Below are positions 27,582 to 36,573 of a DNA stretch of 64,000 nt, piece by piece. The translations under genes were made by a program, and so were the position numbers. How positions within the stretch are numbered: position 1 is the stretch's first letter; each line of letters starts with the position of its first letter. This DNA comes from Pseudomonas sp. EpS/L25 (GTDB lineage Bacteria > Pseudomonadota > Gammaproteobacteria > Pseudomonadales > Pseudomonadaceae), in contig NZ_LNUP01000012.1 in the NCBI RefSeq assembly GCF_001512295.1, positions 1-64,000 of the forward strand, given 5' to 3'. The notes beneath the pieces are model-generated. The model was given only the letters and a program-made list of their open reading frames with translations. It did no database searches and was not told where the DNA came from.

Positions 27582-28310
27582 TCAGGACTTGCGGGTACGC
27601 TTGGCGCGCGGCTTGTCGACGACAGGGTCGGCTTCGGCGGCCAGGGTAGTGGGCTGCGGCAGGACGCGCTTGGCCGAGGCAAACCGCTTGGTCCAGTACG
27701 GCTTGCTCAGGTGATCGACCCGGACGCTCTCGCCACTGCGCGGGGCATGGACGAAACGGTCGTTGCCCAGGTAGATGGCGACGTGGTCGATGCCACTGCG
27801 CTGACCGGTCTTGAAGAACACCAGGTCACCGGCCTTGAGGTCGCTACGGGCGACCTTGGGGCCCTTGAGCTGGGCCAGCTCGCGGGAGGTGCGCGGCAGC
27901 TTGACGTTGTGCACGTCACGATAGACGTAGTTCACCAGGCCGCTGCAGTCCAGGCCGTTCTTCGGGCTGGTACCACCGAAGCGGTAGGGCGTACCGACCA
28001 GATCCATGGCGCGGGTAGCGACCTGGGCGCCGACGTTGCGCGTCGCGGCCTGGGCGGTGGCTTGCTTACGGTGCAGGGCACTGCTGGCCCGAGCTGCGCG
28101 CTTGGCGCGGGCTACGGAGGCCGCCTGGGTATGATTGTCGGCAGCGGTGACGTGACGAGCTGCGGGCTTGGGGGTTGGTGCGGCGGTGACATGCCGGGCT
28201 GCGACCTTGTGGACCGGAGCGGCAGTGCGCGCTGCAGAGTTCTCTTTCGCTTGCGCTGCCACCGGCAGCACAAGACAGGCGGAGAGCCATGTCAGGAGGA
28301 ATAGACGCAT
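27582..28310 (-). CDS. NlpC/P60 family peptidoglycan endopeptidase
   Basis: This 242-residue exported protein is a predicted D,L-endopeptidase acting on peptidoglycan stems. It has a signal peptide (about 1-21, ending VAAQA), then an alanine-, lysine- and histidine-rich linker with a repeated ARHVTAA motif. The NlpC/P60 domain spans about residues 95-215, with catalytic Cys in LDCSGLV, His in DHVAIYLG and the third polar residue in FVHAP. The C-terminus is basic (KPRAKRTRKS). It is monocistronic. Confidence 0.92.
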   Translation of the reverse strand: MRLFLLTWLSACLVLPVAAQAKENSAARTAAPVHKVAARHVTAAPTPKPAARHVTAADNHTQAASVARAKRAARASSALHRKQATAQAATRNVGAQVATRAMDLVGTPYRFGGTSPKNGLDCSGLVNYVYRDVHNVKLPRTSRELAQLKGPKVARSDLKAGDLVFFKTGQRSGIDHVAIYLGNDRFVHAPRSGESVRVDHLSKPYWTKRFASAKRVLPQPTTLAAEADPVVDKPRAKRTRKS

Positions 28311-28537
28311 TGTCGTAGGGGTGTCTGAAGATCGAAGCGAGCGATTCTATACCAATCTTGTGGATATTTTGTGCACCTCTCATCAAGAAATTATGTAATT
28401 TTTAGCGGAAACTGAGGTCCTTAGAGCGCCAACCAGTGAGACTCCCTGGGCATTCATCCAGTTTTCGACATAAAGTCACGGTGAAGGTAAGGGTGTAGGT
28501 AAGGCGCGTCTTTCCCAGTATCCGCGAGGTCGTAGAC

Positions 28538-28942
28538 ATGCAGTATCAGGACACCCACAGCAAGGTCATGGGCTATCTGCTGTGGATCTTCGGTTTTCTC
28601 GGCGCTCACCGCTTCTACTATGGCAAGCCGGTCACCGGCACGATCTGGTTCTGCACCCTGGGTCTGCTGGGCATCGGCTGGCTGATCGATCTGTTCCTGA
28701 TCCCGTCCATGGATCGCGAGGCGGATCTGCGCTTCCAGTCCGGCTCCCTCAACTACAGCCTGGCCTGGATCCTGCTGACCTTCCTCGGCCTCTTCGGCGT
28801 GCATCGTCTCTATCTGGGGAAATGGGTGACCGCCATTCTCTATTTCTTTACGGCGGGTTTCTTCCTCCTGGGCGTGCTTTACGACTTCTGGACGCTCAAT
28901 TCGCAGATTTCCGAAGAGAATCGTCGGCGCCTGGTGCGCTAG
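28538..28942 (+). CDS. TM2 domain membrane protein (duplicated)
   Basis: This 134-residue protein contains two TM2-like units, each with a G-x-H-R-F/L-Y-x-G-K signature: GAHRFYYGKPVTG (about 22-34) and GVHRLYLGKWVTA (about 88-100). Each unit is followed by a hydrophobic span and a conserved aspartate (LIDLFLIP and LYDFWTL). It is predicted to be an inner-membrane protein of unknown function. A bidirectional terminator follows and it is convergent with the pyr operon. Confidence 0.82.
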   Translation: MQYQDTHSKVMGYLLWIFGFLGAHRFYYGKPVTGTIWFCTLGLLGIGWLIDLFLIPSMDREADLRFQSGSLNYSLAWILLTFLGLFGVHRLYLGKWVTAILYFFTAGFFLLGVLYDFWTLNSQISEENRRRLVR

Positions 28943-28960
28943 GCTAGATCGGTCAGACAA

Positions 28961-28992
28961 AAAGAAGGGGGCTCCAAGGAGCCCCCTTCTTT
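28961..28992. terminator. Bidirectional rho-independent terminator (TM2 gene / pyr operon)
   Basis: A perfect 12-bp stem GAAGGGGGCTCC / GGAGCCCCCTTC is flanked by AAA on the left and TTT on the right, so it can terminate transcription from both sides. It lies between the TM2 gene stop (28942) and the pyrC' stop (28992), sharing bases with the latter. Confidence 0.88.
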
Positions 28993-30269
28993 CATTCCCC
29001 GCGACAGTAGGTCGCGCGGCCTCCCACCAGGGTGCGCTCGACCCGTCCCGGCAGCGTCATGCCGTGGAAGGGACAATTGCGCCCCCGCGACAACCAGGGT
29101 GTGTCCGCCTGCTTGATGGTCCGCTGCGAGAACAGCACCAGGTCCGCCGGTTGGCCCTTGGCCAGGCGACCCGCCGGCAGGCGCAGGGCATCGGCCGGGC
29201 CGGTGGTCAGGCGCGCCAGCAGGGCGGGCAGGTCCAGCAGGCCGTCTTCCACCAGGGTCAGGGCCAGCGGCAGCAGCAGTTCCACGCTGCTGATGCCCGG
29301 TTCGGTGGCGGCGAAGGGTGCCAGCTTGGCATCCGCTTCATGGGGCTGGTGATGACTGGAAATGGCGCCGATCACACCGTCCCGCACCCCGGCGCGCAGG
29401 GCATCGCGGTCGCGCGCGGTACGCAGCGGCGGCTTGACGTGATAGAGGCTGGAGAAACCCTGCAGCGCCTCGTCGGTGAGCAGCAGTTGATAGAGCGCCA
29501 CGTCGGCGGTCACCGGCAGGCCGCGGGCCTGGGCGGCGGCGATCATCTCCACCGCGCGAGCGCTGGTGAGCAAGCCGAAGTGGGCGCGTACGCCGCTCTG
29601 TTCCACCAGCAGCAGGTCGCGGGCCAGGGCGATGGTTTCGGCGGTCTCCGGGATGCCGGTGAGACCCAGGAAGCTGGCGGTGGGTCCTTCATGGGCCAGG
29701 CCGCCGTCGGCCAGGTCGGCGTCCAGGGCGTTGAAGACCACGGTGAGATCGAAGGTGGCCGCATATTCCAGCGCGCGGCGCTGTACCCGCAGATTCTCGA
29801 AGCGCTGCAGGCCGTTGGTGAAAGCCACGCAGCCGGCATCGCGCAGGGCCATCAGCTCGGACAACTGCTCGCCGGCCATCCCGCGGGTCAGGGCACCGAT
29901 GGGGTTGACACGGACATGGTCCGCGGTCCGCGCGCGGTCGAGGATGAGTTCGGCCACGGCGGTGGTGTCCAGCACCGGGCGTGTGGTGGGCGGGCAGCAC
30001 AGGCTGGTCACGCCTCCCGCCGCCGCCGCGCGGGTCTCGCTGTCGACATTGCCCTTGCGGGTCAGGCCCGGCTCGCAGAGGGCGACGTCCAGGTCGACCA
30101 GGCCCGGCGCCAGGATCAGGCCGCTGGCGTCCAGCTGCTCGGCGGCCTGGAAGCCTTGGGGCGCCTCGCCCAGGGCCAGGATGCGACCCTGGTCGACATG
30201 GACGTCGCCGACCTGATCGAGGCCGGTGGCCGGGTCGATCACCCGGGCATTGCGGATGCTCAGGCTCAC
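28992..30269 (-). CDS. pyrC': Non-catalytic dihydroorotase-like protein PyrC'
   Basis: This 425-residue protein has the dihydroorotase/amidohydrolase fold, but the metal-binding HxH of the family (normally in PHVHLREPG) is replaced by [11 protein letters not shown], so it should be inactive. In Pseudomonas such a pseudo-dihydroorotase is an obligate structural partner of aspartate transcarbamoylase, forming a dodecameric PyrB-PyrC' complex. It overlaps pyrB by an ATGA junction and is the last gene of the operon. Confidence 0.93.
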   Translation of the reverse strand: MSLSIRNARVIDPATGLDQVGDVHVDQGRILALGEAPQGFQAAEQLDASGLILAPGLVDLDVALCEPGLTRKGNVDSETRAAAAGGVTSLCCPPTTRPVLDTTAVAELILDRARTADHVRVNPIGALTRGMAGEQLSELMALRDAGCVAFTNGLQRFENLRVQRRALEYAATFDLTVVFNALDADLADGGLAHEGPTASFLGLTGIPETAETIALARDLLLVEQSGVRAHFGLLTSARAVEMIAAAQARGLPVTADVALYQLLLTDEALQGFSSLYHVKPPLRTARDRDALRAGVRDGVIGAISSHHQPHEADAKLAPFAATEPGISSVELLLPLALTLVEDGLLDLPALLARLTTGPADALRLPAGRLAKGQPADLVLFSQRTIKQADTPWLSRGRNCPFHGMTLPGRVERTLVGGRATYCRGE

Positions 30270-31264
30270 TGGGCATTCTCCTGTAGCTGACGCTGGGCCG
30301 TCTGCCCGCTCATGGCCATCGACAGCACCGCCATGCGGACCGCGATGCCGTAGGTGACCTGGTTGAGGATGACCGACTGCTCGCCATCGGCGACCGCGGA
30401 TTCGATCTCCACCCCGCGGTTGATCGGGCCGGGGTGCATGACGATGGCATCGGGCTTGGCGCGAGCCAGGCGCTGGCGGGTCAGGCCGAACAGCCGGTAG
30501 TACTCGCCTTCGCTGGGCAGCAGGCCGCCCTGCATCCGCTCGCGCTGCAGGCGCAGCATGATCACCACGTCCACGCCGTCCAGGCCCTCGGCCAGGTCGG
30601 TGTAGGTGCGGACGCCATAGAGGTCTTCGAGACCGACCGGCAGCAGGGTGCGCGGGGCGACGACGCGGATGTCGCGGCAGCCCAGGGTGCGCAGCGCCAG
30701 CATGTCGGAGCGGGCGACCCGCGAATGCAGGATGTCACCGACGATGGCTACCGACAGGTTGGCGAAGTCGCCCTTGTGCCGGCGGATGGTCAGCATGTCC
30801 AGCATGCCCTGGGTAGGATGGGCATGCCGGCCGTCGCCACCGTTGATGATGGCGACGTCGGGGCAGACGTGCTCGGCGATGAAGTGGGCAGCGCCGGAAT
30901 CGGCGTGGCGCACCACGAACATGTCGGCAGCCATGGCCTCCAGGTTGCGCAGGGTGTCGAACAGCGTCTCGCCCTTGCTGGTGGAGGAGGTGGAGACGTT
31001 GAGGGTGATGACGTCCGCCGACAGCCGCTTGGCCGCCAGTTCGAAGGTGGTGCGGGTACGGGTGGAGTTCTCGAAGAAGACGTTGCACACCGTCTTGCCG
31101 CGCAGCAGCGGTACCTTCTTCACCGCCCGGGCGCCGACCTCGAGGAAGGAGTCGGCGGTATCGAGCAGTTCCGTCAGAAGTTCGGCGGGCAGGTCATCGA
31201 GTGACAGGAAATGGCGCAATTGGCCCTGGGCGTTGAGTTGCAGCGAACGCGTAGCGTCGGTCAT
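30266..31264 (-). CDS. pyrB: Aspartate carbamoyltransferase catalytic chain PyrB
   Basis: PyrB makes N-carbamoyl-aspartate in pyrimidine synthesis. The 332-residue protein shows the carbamoyl-phosphate site [28 protein letters not shown] and the aspartate-site segment [10 protein letters not shown]. It has the N-terminal extension typical of class A (Pseudomonas-type) enzymes, which bind PyrC'. It lies 15 bases downstream of pyrR. Confidence 0.97.
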   Translation of the reverse strand: MTDATRSLQLNAQGQLRHFLSLDDLPAELLTELLDTADSFLEVGARAVKKVPLLRGKTVCNVFFENSTRTRTTFELAAKRLSADVITLNVSTSSTSKGETLFDTLRNLEAMAADMFVVRHADSGAAHFIAEHVCPDVAIINGGDGRHAHPTQGMLDMLTIRRHKGDFANLSVAIVGDILHSRVARSDMLALRTLGCRDIRVVAPRTLLPVGLEDLYGVRTYTDLAEGLDGVDVVIMLRLQRERMQGGLLPSEGEYYRLFGLTRQRLARAKPDAIVMHPGPINRGVEIESAVADGEQSVILNQVTYGIAVRMAVLSMAMSGQTAQRQLQENAQ

Positions 31265-31279
31265 GGCAGCGAATCCAGG

Positions 31280-31789
31280 TCAGGGGGCGGGGACGTCGCG
31301 GTATTCGAGGGCGAGCGGCGTGGGGCCGGTCAGCTTGACGCGCTGGGTGGGAGCGAGGCTCAGGGTGGCGCCCACCACGTCGGGTTGGATCGGCAATTCG
31401 CGGGCATTGACGTCGAGCAGGCAGACCAGGGTCACACTGGCCGGGCGGCCATAGTCGAACAGCTCGTTGAGCGCCGCGCGCACGGTACGCCCGCTCATCA
31501 ACACATCGTCCACCAGCACCAGATGCCGGCCGTCGATCTCGAACGGCAGCGCCGAGGGGCGCACCTGGGGGTGCAGGCCCTTCTGGGTGAAGTCGTCGCG
31601 ATAGAAGGACACGTCCAGGCTGCCCAGCGGGGTATCCAGGCCGAGTTCGGCCAGCAGGGCCTCGGCGACCCAGAGGCCGCCGGTGTGGATGCCAACGAAG
31701 CCGGGATCGTTGATGCCACGACGATCCAGCCACAGACGCAGGTCGGCGGCCAGCCGCGGCAGGAGCTCGGCGGGGGAGGGCAGGTGCAT
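31280..31789 (-). CDS. pyrR: PyrR-like uracil phosphoribosyltransferase / pyr regulator
   Basis: The 169-residue protein has a type I phosphoribosyltransferase fold with the PRPP-binding loop [18 protein letters not shown] (about 93-110) and SFYRDDF. In Bacillus PyrR is an RNA-binding attenuator with UPRTase activity; in Pseudomonas a regulatory role on pyrBC' has been described, which I only infer here. I start it at the ATG at 31789 ([13 protein letters not shown]), 2 bases after the ruvX stop. Confidence 0.92.
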   Translation of the reverse strand: MHLPSPAELLPRLAADLRLWLDRRGINDPGFVGIHTGGLWVAEALLAELGLDTPLGSLDVSFYRDDFTQKGLHPQVRPSALPFEIDGRHLVLVDDVLMSGRTVRAALNELFDYGRPASVTLVCLLDVNARELPIQPDVVGATLSLAPTQRVKLTGPTPLALEYRDVPAP

Positions 31790-31791
31790 GG

Positions 31792-32244
31792 CTACTCCGA
31801 TTGCGGGCGCGCGGCCCGTTCCAGTTGTTGGGTCAGCCAGCCTTCCAGGAGGAGGGCGGCCGCGAGGGCGTCCACCGGGCGCTCGCGATAGCCGTCGCGC
31901 TGGCCGCCCTGCAGGCGTTCGCCCTTGGCGGCATAGGTGGTGAGGCGCTCGTCGTGGGTGTGCACCGGCAGGCCATAGCGGCCGTGCAGGCGGCGGGCGA
32001 AGCGCTCGGCGCGCTCGCTCATCTCGCTGGGCGTACCGTCCATGTTCAGCGGCAGCCCGACTACCAGGGCGGTAGGGCGCCACTCGTCCAACAGCCGCTG
32101 GAGCTGCTGCCAATCCGGCACGCCGTTCTGTGCCTTGAGGGTGACCAGTTCGCGGGCCTGGCCGGTGACGGCCTGGCCAACGGCGACACCGATCTGCCGG
32201 GTGCCGTAGTCGAAGCCCAGGTAGAGGCCCGTGGGCGCACTCAT
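31792..32244 (-). CDS. ruvX: Holliday-junction resolvase-like / pre-16S rRNA nuclease RuvX (YqgF)
   Basis: YqgF is an RNase H-fold nuclease implicated in maturation of the 16S rRNA 5' end. The 150-residue protein shows the first catalytic aspartate in [29 protein letters not shown], and the DERLTTYAA and [14 protein letters not shown] segments with later acidic residues. Its ATG overlaps the algH stop (ATGA). Confidence 0.93.
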   Translation of the reverse strand: MSAPTGLYLGFDYGTRQIGVAVGQAVTGQARELVTLKAQNGVPDWQQLQRLLDEWRPTALVVGLPLNMDGTPSEMSERAERFARRLHGRYGLPVHTHDERLTTYAAKGERLQGGQRDGYRERPVDALAAALLLEGWLTQQLERAARPQSE

Positions 32245-32810
32245 GCGTGGCCCGCCTGGCGCGACAGCAGGCGCAGGTCGACCCCGAGCAGGGCGGCGGC
32301 GGCGCCCAGGCGTTGCTCGCTGGGGGTGTCGAACAGCAGGGCGGAGGTCGCCGGGGTGGTGAGCCAGAGGTTCGCCGCCAGTTCTTCCTCCAGCTGGCCG
32401 GGACCCCAGCCGCTGTAGCCCAGGGTGATCAGGCGGCGGGCCGGGCCAGTGCCGTCGGAGAGGGCGAACAGTACGTCCGGTGAAGTGGTCAGGCTCAGGT
32501 CGTCGAGTTCCAGGGTGTTCTGGAAGACCGGTCCCGCCTCGTGCAGGACGAAGCCGCGGTCGGTCTGCACCGGGCCGCCGGCATAGAGGGCGATCTGGGT
32601 GTCCTCCAGGGTGGCGGGCACCTCGGGGCGCAGTTGTTCGAGCAGATCGTCGAGGTGCAGGCCGTTGGGGCGGTTGATCACCAGGCCCATGGCGCCGTCG
32701 GGGCCATGGTCGACCAGGTAGATCACCGTCTCGGCGAAATGGGGATCGTCCATCTGCGGCATGGCGATCAGGAGCTGGTGCTGTAGGGTGGTGCTGGAGG
32801 TCGGCTTCAT
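32241..32810 (-). CDS. algH: AlgH/YqgE family protein
   Basis: This 189-residue protein is of the UPF0301 family (AlgH in P. aeruginosa, linked to regulation of alginate and virulence genes; mechanism unclear). I chose the ATG at 32810 (MKPTSST), which gives exactly the length of PAO1 AlgH, over a TTG 9 bases upstream. Hallmarks are [44 protein letters not shown] and [16 protein letters not shown]. It is coupled to ruvX. Confidence 0.93.
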   Translation of the reverse strand: MKPTSSTTLQHQLLIAMPQMDDPHFAETVIYLVDHGPDGAMGLVINRPNGLHLDDLLEQLRPEVPATLEDTQIALYAGGPVQTDRGFVLHEAGPVFQNTLELDDLSLTTSPDVLFALSDGTGPARRLITLGYSGWGPGQLEEELAANLWLTTPATSALLFDTPSEQRLGAAAALLGVDLRLLSRQAGHA

Positions 32811-32865
32811 GACCGGCAAGTTTCCCGGTTGCGCGGTCCGGCTTCAAGTCCAACGACGCGCGCGG

Positions 32866-33819
32866 CTATTGACTGGACAGGCGGTCGCCGCGCTCGAAAC
32901 GCCAGGTGCGGATGATCTCCAGCCGGTCGATGTCGGCCAGATCGCCGCTGAAGGGAGCGAAGGGCGCCGCCAGCCGGACGATGCGCAGGGCGGCCTGGTC
33001 CAGCACCGGACGGCCCGAGGATTCCAGCACCTGCACCTCGTAGAGCGAGCCGTCCTTGTTGATGGCCACCAGCAAGCGCAGGCTGCCATAGAGGCGGTCG
33101 CGCTTGGCCTGCTCGGGATAGTTGAGGTTGCCGATGCGCTCGATCTTGCGTCGCCATTCTTCCTTGTAGCGGGCGCCCTTGTCCTTCTGCGTCGAGGCGG
33201 CGTTGATCCGCCAGATCTTCGGCCGCTTGGCGTACTGCTGGCGCTCCTCGGCGAGCTGGGCTTCCAGGCTGGCGAGTTCGGCGGCCTGGCTGTCGGCCTC
33301 CGGGGCCGGGGCATCGCGCTGTTCCTGCTCGGGCGTCTCACGGCTGGGCTCGGCCTTGGTCGGGCGACTGGCGCGGGTGGTCAGCGCCGCCTTGGGCGCC
33401 TGGGCGCGATCCGCCGCAGGCTTGCGGGCCGGCGGGGCGGCCTCGCGGATCTCGCTGTCGTGGAAGGGTGCCTGCACCGGCGTGCTCGGCGCCGCCGCCT
33501 TGTCCAGTGTGCCGCTGCCCTGCTGGTTCTCCTGGGCGAGGAAGTCGGCCTGCTTGGGCGCCTCGTCGCTCTTGAAGCTCGCCAGGGTTACCTCCAGGGT
33601 ACGGCTGATCTGGCTCGGCTCGGGCAGGGAGAAGCCGACGCCCAGGATCAGCACCACGTGCAGCAGGGTCGCGATGAGCAACGTGAAGCCCAGGCGGTCG
33701 GCAGCGCGAACCTGGGCGGCGGGGTGCGGAGCGGTGCTGGGCATGGACGGGGTCGGCAAGGGCGGAAGATGCACGTTGAGGCTGGCGCCAGTCTGCGGAT
33801 TGTGCCCGCGCTTGTCCAT
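32866..33819 (-). CDS. tonB3: TonB-like protein (TonB3 type)
   Basis: This 317-residue protein has a single membrane span near residues 45-63 (FTLLIATLLHVVLILGVGF) and a proline/glutamate-rich periplasmic linker with a coiled ELASLEAQLAEERQQY stretch. The C-terminal TonB fold (about 225-310) reads NYPEQAKRDRLYGSLRLLVAINKDGSLYEVQVLESSG. At this position in P. aeruginosa the homologue TonB3 is reported to be needed for pilus assembly and twitching, which fits the flanking pil genes. It lies 28 bases after gshB. Confidence 0.87.
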   Translation of the reverse strand: MDKRGHNPQTGASLNVHLPPLPTPSMPSTAPHPAAQVRAADRLGFTLLIATLLHVVLILGVGFSLPEPSQISRTLEVTLASFKSDEAPKQADFLAQENQQGSGTLDKAAAPSTPVQAPFHDSEIREAAPPARKPAADRAQAPKAALTTRASRPTKAEPSRETPEQEQRDAPAPEADSQAAELASLEAQLAEERQQYAKRPKIWRINAASTQKDKGARYKEEWRRKIERIGNLNYPEQAKRDRLYGSLRLLVAINKDGSLYEVQVLESSGRPVLDQAALRIVRLAAPFAPFSGDLADIDRLEIIRTWRFERGDRLSSQ

Positions 33820-33847
33820 GCCGCGCGCGGCGGCCTGGACGACGGCC

Positions 33848-34798
33848 TCAGCCCGCGCGTTGCTGCGCGATCACCTCCATCAGCCGCTCGGCGATCCGGG
33901 TGTCGTAGGCCGCATCGATCTCGCGGATGCAGGTCGGGCTGGTCACGTTGATCTCGGTGAGATGCTCGCCGATCACGTCCAGGCCCACGAACAGCAGGCC
34001 CCGCTTGCGCAGCTCCGGGCCGACCGCGGCGGCGATCTCGCGATCCCGCGCCGACAGTGGCTGGGCGACGCCACGTCCGCCGGCGGCGAGGTTGCCGCGG
34101 GTCTCGCCCTGGGCGGGAATACGCGCCAGGCAGTAGTCCACCGGCTCGCCATCGATCATCAGGATACGCTTGTCGCCGTCCTTGATGCCCGGCAGGTAAC
34201 GCTGGGCGATGATCTGCTGAGTGCCATGGGCCGTGAGGGTTTCCAGGATCACCGACAGGTTGGGATCGCCCTCGCGGTGGCGGAACACCGAGCTGCCGCC
34301 CATGCCGTCCAGCGGCTTGAGGATGACATCGCCATGGTTGCGGGCGAATTCGCGGATGATGTCGGCGCGGCGGCTGACCAGCGTCGGCGGTGCCAGTTCG
34401 GGAAAGAGGGTGGCGAAGAACTTCTCGTTGCAGTCGCGCAGGCTCGCCGGACGATTGACCACCAGGGTACCGCCCCGCTCGGCCTGCTCCAGCAGGTAGG
34501 TGGCGTAGACGAACTCATTGTCGAAGGGTGGGTCCTTGCGCATCAGGATGACGTCCAGCTCGCGCAGGGGCAGATCGACGCTCTCGCCGAAGGCGAACCA
34601 GCGCTCGGGGTCTTGGAACACGTCCAGCTGTCGACCTCTGCCGCGGGCCTCGCCATCGACTTGGTACAGGTCCTGCATCTCGAAATAATGCAGTGTCCAG
34701 CCGCGGGCCTTGGCCGCCCACAGCATGGCCAGGGAGCTATCCTTCTTATAGGAGATGCGTTCGATGGGATCCATGACGATCCCCAGGCGGATACTCAT
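33848..34798 (-). CDS. gshB: Glutathione synthetase GshB
   Basis: GshB ligates gamma-glutamylcysteine and glycine using ATP. The 316-residue protein begins LGIVMDPIERISYKKDSSLAM, the family start, and has the ATP-grasp core with VILKPLDGMGGSSVFR, QRYLPGIKDGDKRILMIDGEPV and the late metal/substrate segment EINVTSPTCIREID. It heads the minus-strand run that leads into tonB3 and is divergent from pilG (220-base gap). Confidence 0.96.
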   Translation of the reverse strand: MSIRLGIVMDPIERISYKKDSSLAMLWAAKARGWTLHYFEMQDLYQVDGEARGRGRQLDVFQDPERWFAFGESVDLPLRELDVILMRKDPPFDNEFVYATYLLEQAERGGTLVVNRPASLRDCNEKFFATLFPELAPPTLVSRRADIIREFARNHGDVILKPLDGMGGSSVFRHREGDPNLSVILETLTAHGTQQIIAQRYLPGIKDGDKRILMIDGEPVDYCLARIPAQGETRGNLAAGGRGVAQPLSARDREIAAAVGPELRKRGLLFVGLDVIGEHLTEINVTSPTCIREIDAAYDTRIAERLMEVIAQQRAG

Positions 34799-35018
34799 TG
34801 ACGCTAGACCTCGGTTCTACGTGGGCAAGGCGTCAGAATAGCCCTTCGATCGCCCCGAGTGCCATGCTTGCGCGATCGTCGTGGCGGGCGGGCCGGCGGT
34901 CCGCCGCCAGGGGATCTGCGTGGTACGTCACGGTATTGTGTGCTACAAAGAGGCGCCGCCAAGGGGCCCGGATCGACATCATTCACGTTTCATCAGACGA
35001 TGAGCTGGTAGCTTGAAC

Positions 35019-35426
35019 ATGGAACAGTATTCGGAAGGGCTCAAGGTCATGGTGATCGACGATTCGAAGACGATTCGCCGTACCGCCGAGACCCTGCTCA
35101 AGAAAGTTGGCTGCGAGGTCATCACCGCCATCGATGGATTCGATGCGCTCGCCAAGATCGCCGATAGTCATCCCCACATCATCTTCGTGGATATCATGAT
35201 GCCGCGACTGGATGGTTATCAGACCTGCGCGCTGATCAAGAACAACAGCGCCTTCCGCGCGACGCCCGTCATCATGCTTTCTTCGCGTGATGGCCTGTTC
35301 GACAAGGCCAAGGGCCGTATCGTCGGCTCTGACCAATACCTCACCAAACCTTTCAGCAAAGAAGAGCTGATCGGTGCGATCAAGACCCACGTCCCCAGCT
35401 TCACTCCGCTCGAACAGGCGTCCTGA
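35019..35426 (+). CDS. pilG: Twitching response regulator PilG
   Basis: PilG is a single-domain CheY-like regulator of the Pil-Chp system that promotes pilus extension and cAMP signalling. I start it at the ATG at 35019 (MEQYSEGLKVMVIDDSKTIRRT), giving 135 residues as in P. aeruginosa. It has the acidic pair in VIDDS, the phospho-acceptor in FVDIMMPRLDG, the conserved Ser in MLSSRDG and the Lys in LTKPFSK. It is the first gene of the pilGHIJK-chpABC operon. Confidence 0.97.
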   Translation: MEQYSEGLKVMVIDDSKTIRRTAETLLKKVGCEVITAIDGFDALAKIADSHPHIIFVDIMMPRLDGYQTCALIKNNSAFRATPVIMLSSRDGLFDKAKGRIVGSDQYLTKPFSKEELIGAIKTHVPSFTPLEQAS

Positions 35427-35466
35427 GCGTCCTGGGACGGGTGATTCAATCTAGTAGGAAATTTTC

Positions 35467-35832
35467 ATGGCTCGAATTCTGATCGTCGACGACTCTCCCA
35501 CCGAGATGTACAAGCTCACCGCCATGCTCGAGAAGCATGGGCATCAGGTGCTCAAGGCCGAGAATGGCGCAGATGGCGTCGCCCTGGCCCGCCAGGAGAA
35601 GCCGGATGCGGTCCTGATGGATATCGTCATGCCGGGCCTCAACGGCTTCCAGGCCACGCGCCAGCTGACCAAGGACGCCGAAACCAGCCATATCCCGGTC
35701 GTCATCGTCACCACTAAGGATCAGGAGACCGACAAGGTCTGGGGCAAGCGCCAGGGCGCCAAGGATTACCTGACCAAGCCCATCGACGAAGATACCCTGC
35801 TGCGCACCCTGGCAGGCGTTTTGCAAGGCTGA
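35467..35832 (+). CDS. pilH: Twitching response regulator PilH
   Basis: PilH is the second CheY-like protein of the Pil-Chp system, thought to act as a phosphate sink or retraction regulator. The 121-residue receiver has LIVDDSPTEMYKL, the phospho-acceptor in LMDIVMPGLNG, VTTKDQETDKVWGKRQGAKDY and LTKPIDE. It follows pilG by 40 bases. Confidence 0.97.
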   Translation: MARILIVDDSPTEMYKLTAMLEKHGHQVLKAENGADGVALARQEKPDAVLMDIVMPGLNGFQATRQLTKDAETSHIPVVIVTTKDQETDKVWGKRQGAKDYLTKPIDEDTLLRTLAGVLQG

Positions 35833-35881
35833 CGCGATTCGTCCGTCTTTTGCGGCAGCGCCCTAATGGGCACGGAATCTC

Positions 35882-36418
35882 ATGAGCGACGCTACCACGC
35901 CCTACGAACTCTTGCGCCTGATCGACGTGCGCTGCCGCGAGCGGGCAGCCGGTCTGCCCGCGCAACAGGAAAACCAGCAGACCTGGAGTGGCATCGGCTT
36001 CCGGCTGGGTGAATTGCGTTTCGTCATCCCCATGGGCGAGGTCAGCGAGATCCTGCCGGAGCCGCGCTTCACCGCGCTGCCCGGGGTCAAGCCCTGGCTC
36101 AAGGGCGTAGCCAACGTGCGCGGTCGCCTGTTGCCGATCGCCGACCTCGGGCAATTCCTCGGCGTGAAGATCCAGGCGCTGCGCAAACAGCGGCGCATCC
36201 TGATCGTCGACCATGGCGATCTCTTCGTCGGATTGGCGGTTGACGAAGTCCTGGGCATGCAGCATTTCGACATCGAGGCCTACCGCGAGCACGACGACAG
36301 CGTGCCGCCGGGGCTGCAGTTCTTTCTGGAAGGCGTCTTCCAACGCGACGTTCCGTGGCTGGTCTGCAGCCCGCGTGCCTTGGTCGAGCATCCCGAATTC
36401 ATGGACGTCGCGGCCTGA
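35882..36418 (+). CDS. pilI: CheW-like coupling protein PilI
   Basis: PilI is the CheW-type adaptor that links the receptor PilJ to the kinase ChpA. The 178-residue protein has a CheW domain with GFRLGELRFVIPMGEVSEILP, PWLKGVANVRGRLLPIADLGQFLG and VGLAVDEVLGMQHF. The ATG at 35882 follows GGAATCTC. It lies in the chemosensory operon upstream of pilJ. Confidence 0.95.
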   Translation: MSDATTPYELLRLIDVRCRERAAGLPAQQENQQTWSGIGFRLGELRFVIPMGEVSEILPEPRFTALPGVKPWLKGVANVRGRLLPIADLGQFLGVKIQALRKQRRILIVDHGDLFVGLAVDEVLGMQHFDIEAYREHDDSVPPGLQFFLEGVFQRDVPWLVCSPRALVEHPEFMDVAA

Positions 36419-36573
36419 GCCTAGGCTCCGCTGCACGGGTTGCGGGAGCGGGATGGCAGTAGCCATAACCGACGGATGGGGGTAGGCCGATACGCACCGC
36501 TTTCAAGCGAAAGGGTACGGCCGGCCGACAAGGAATCGAATCAAAGGAACCAAGGTCCAGGCGGGGGCCGCTG

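Noticed and set aside
25101..28304. Plus-strand ORF of 1067 codons
   Set aside because: It is antisense to the UdgX, radical-SAM and NlpC/P60 genes, has no domain, and crosses the LexA box region. It is a GC-rich shadow frame.
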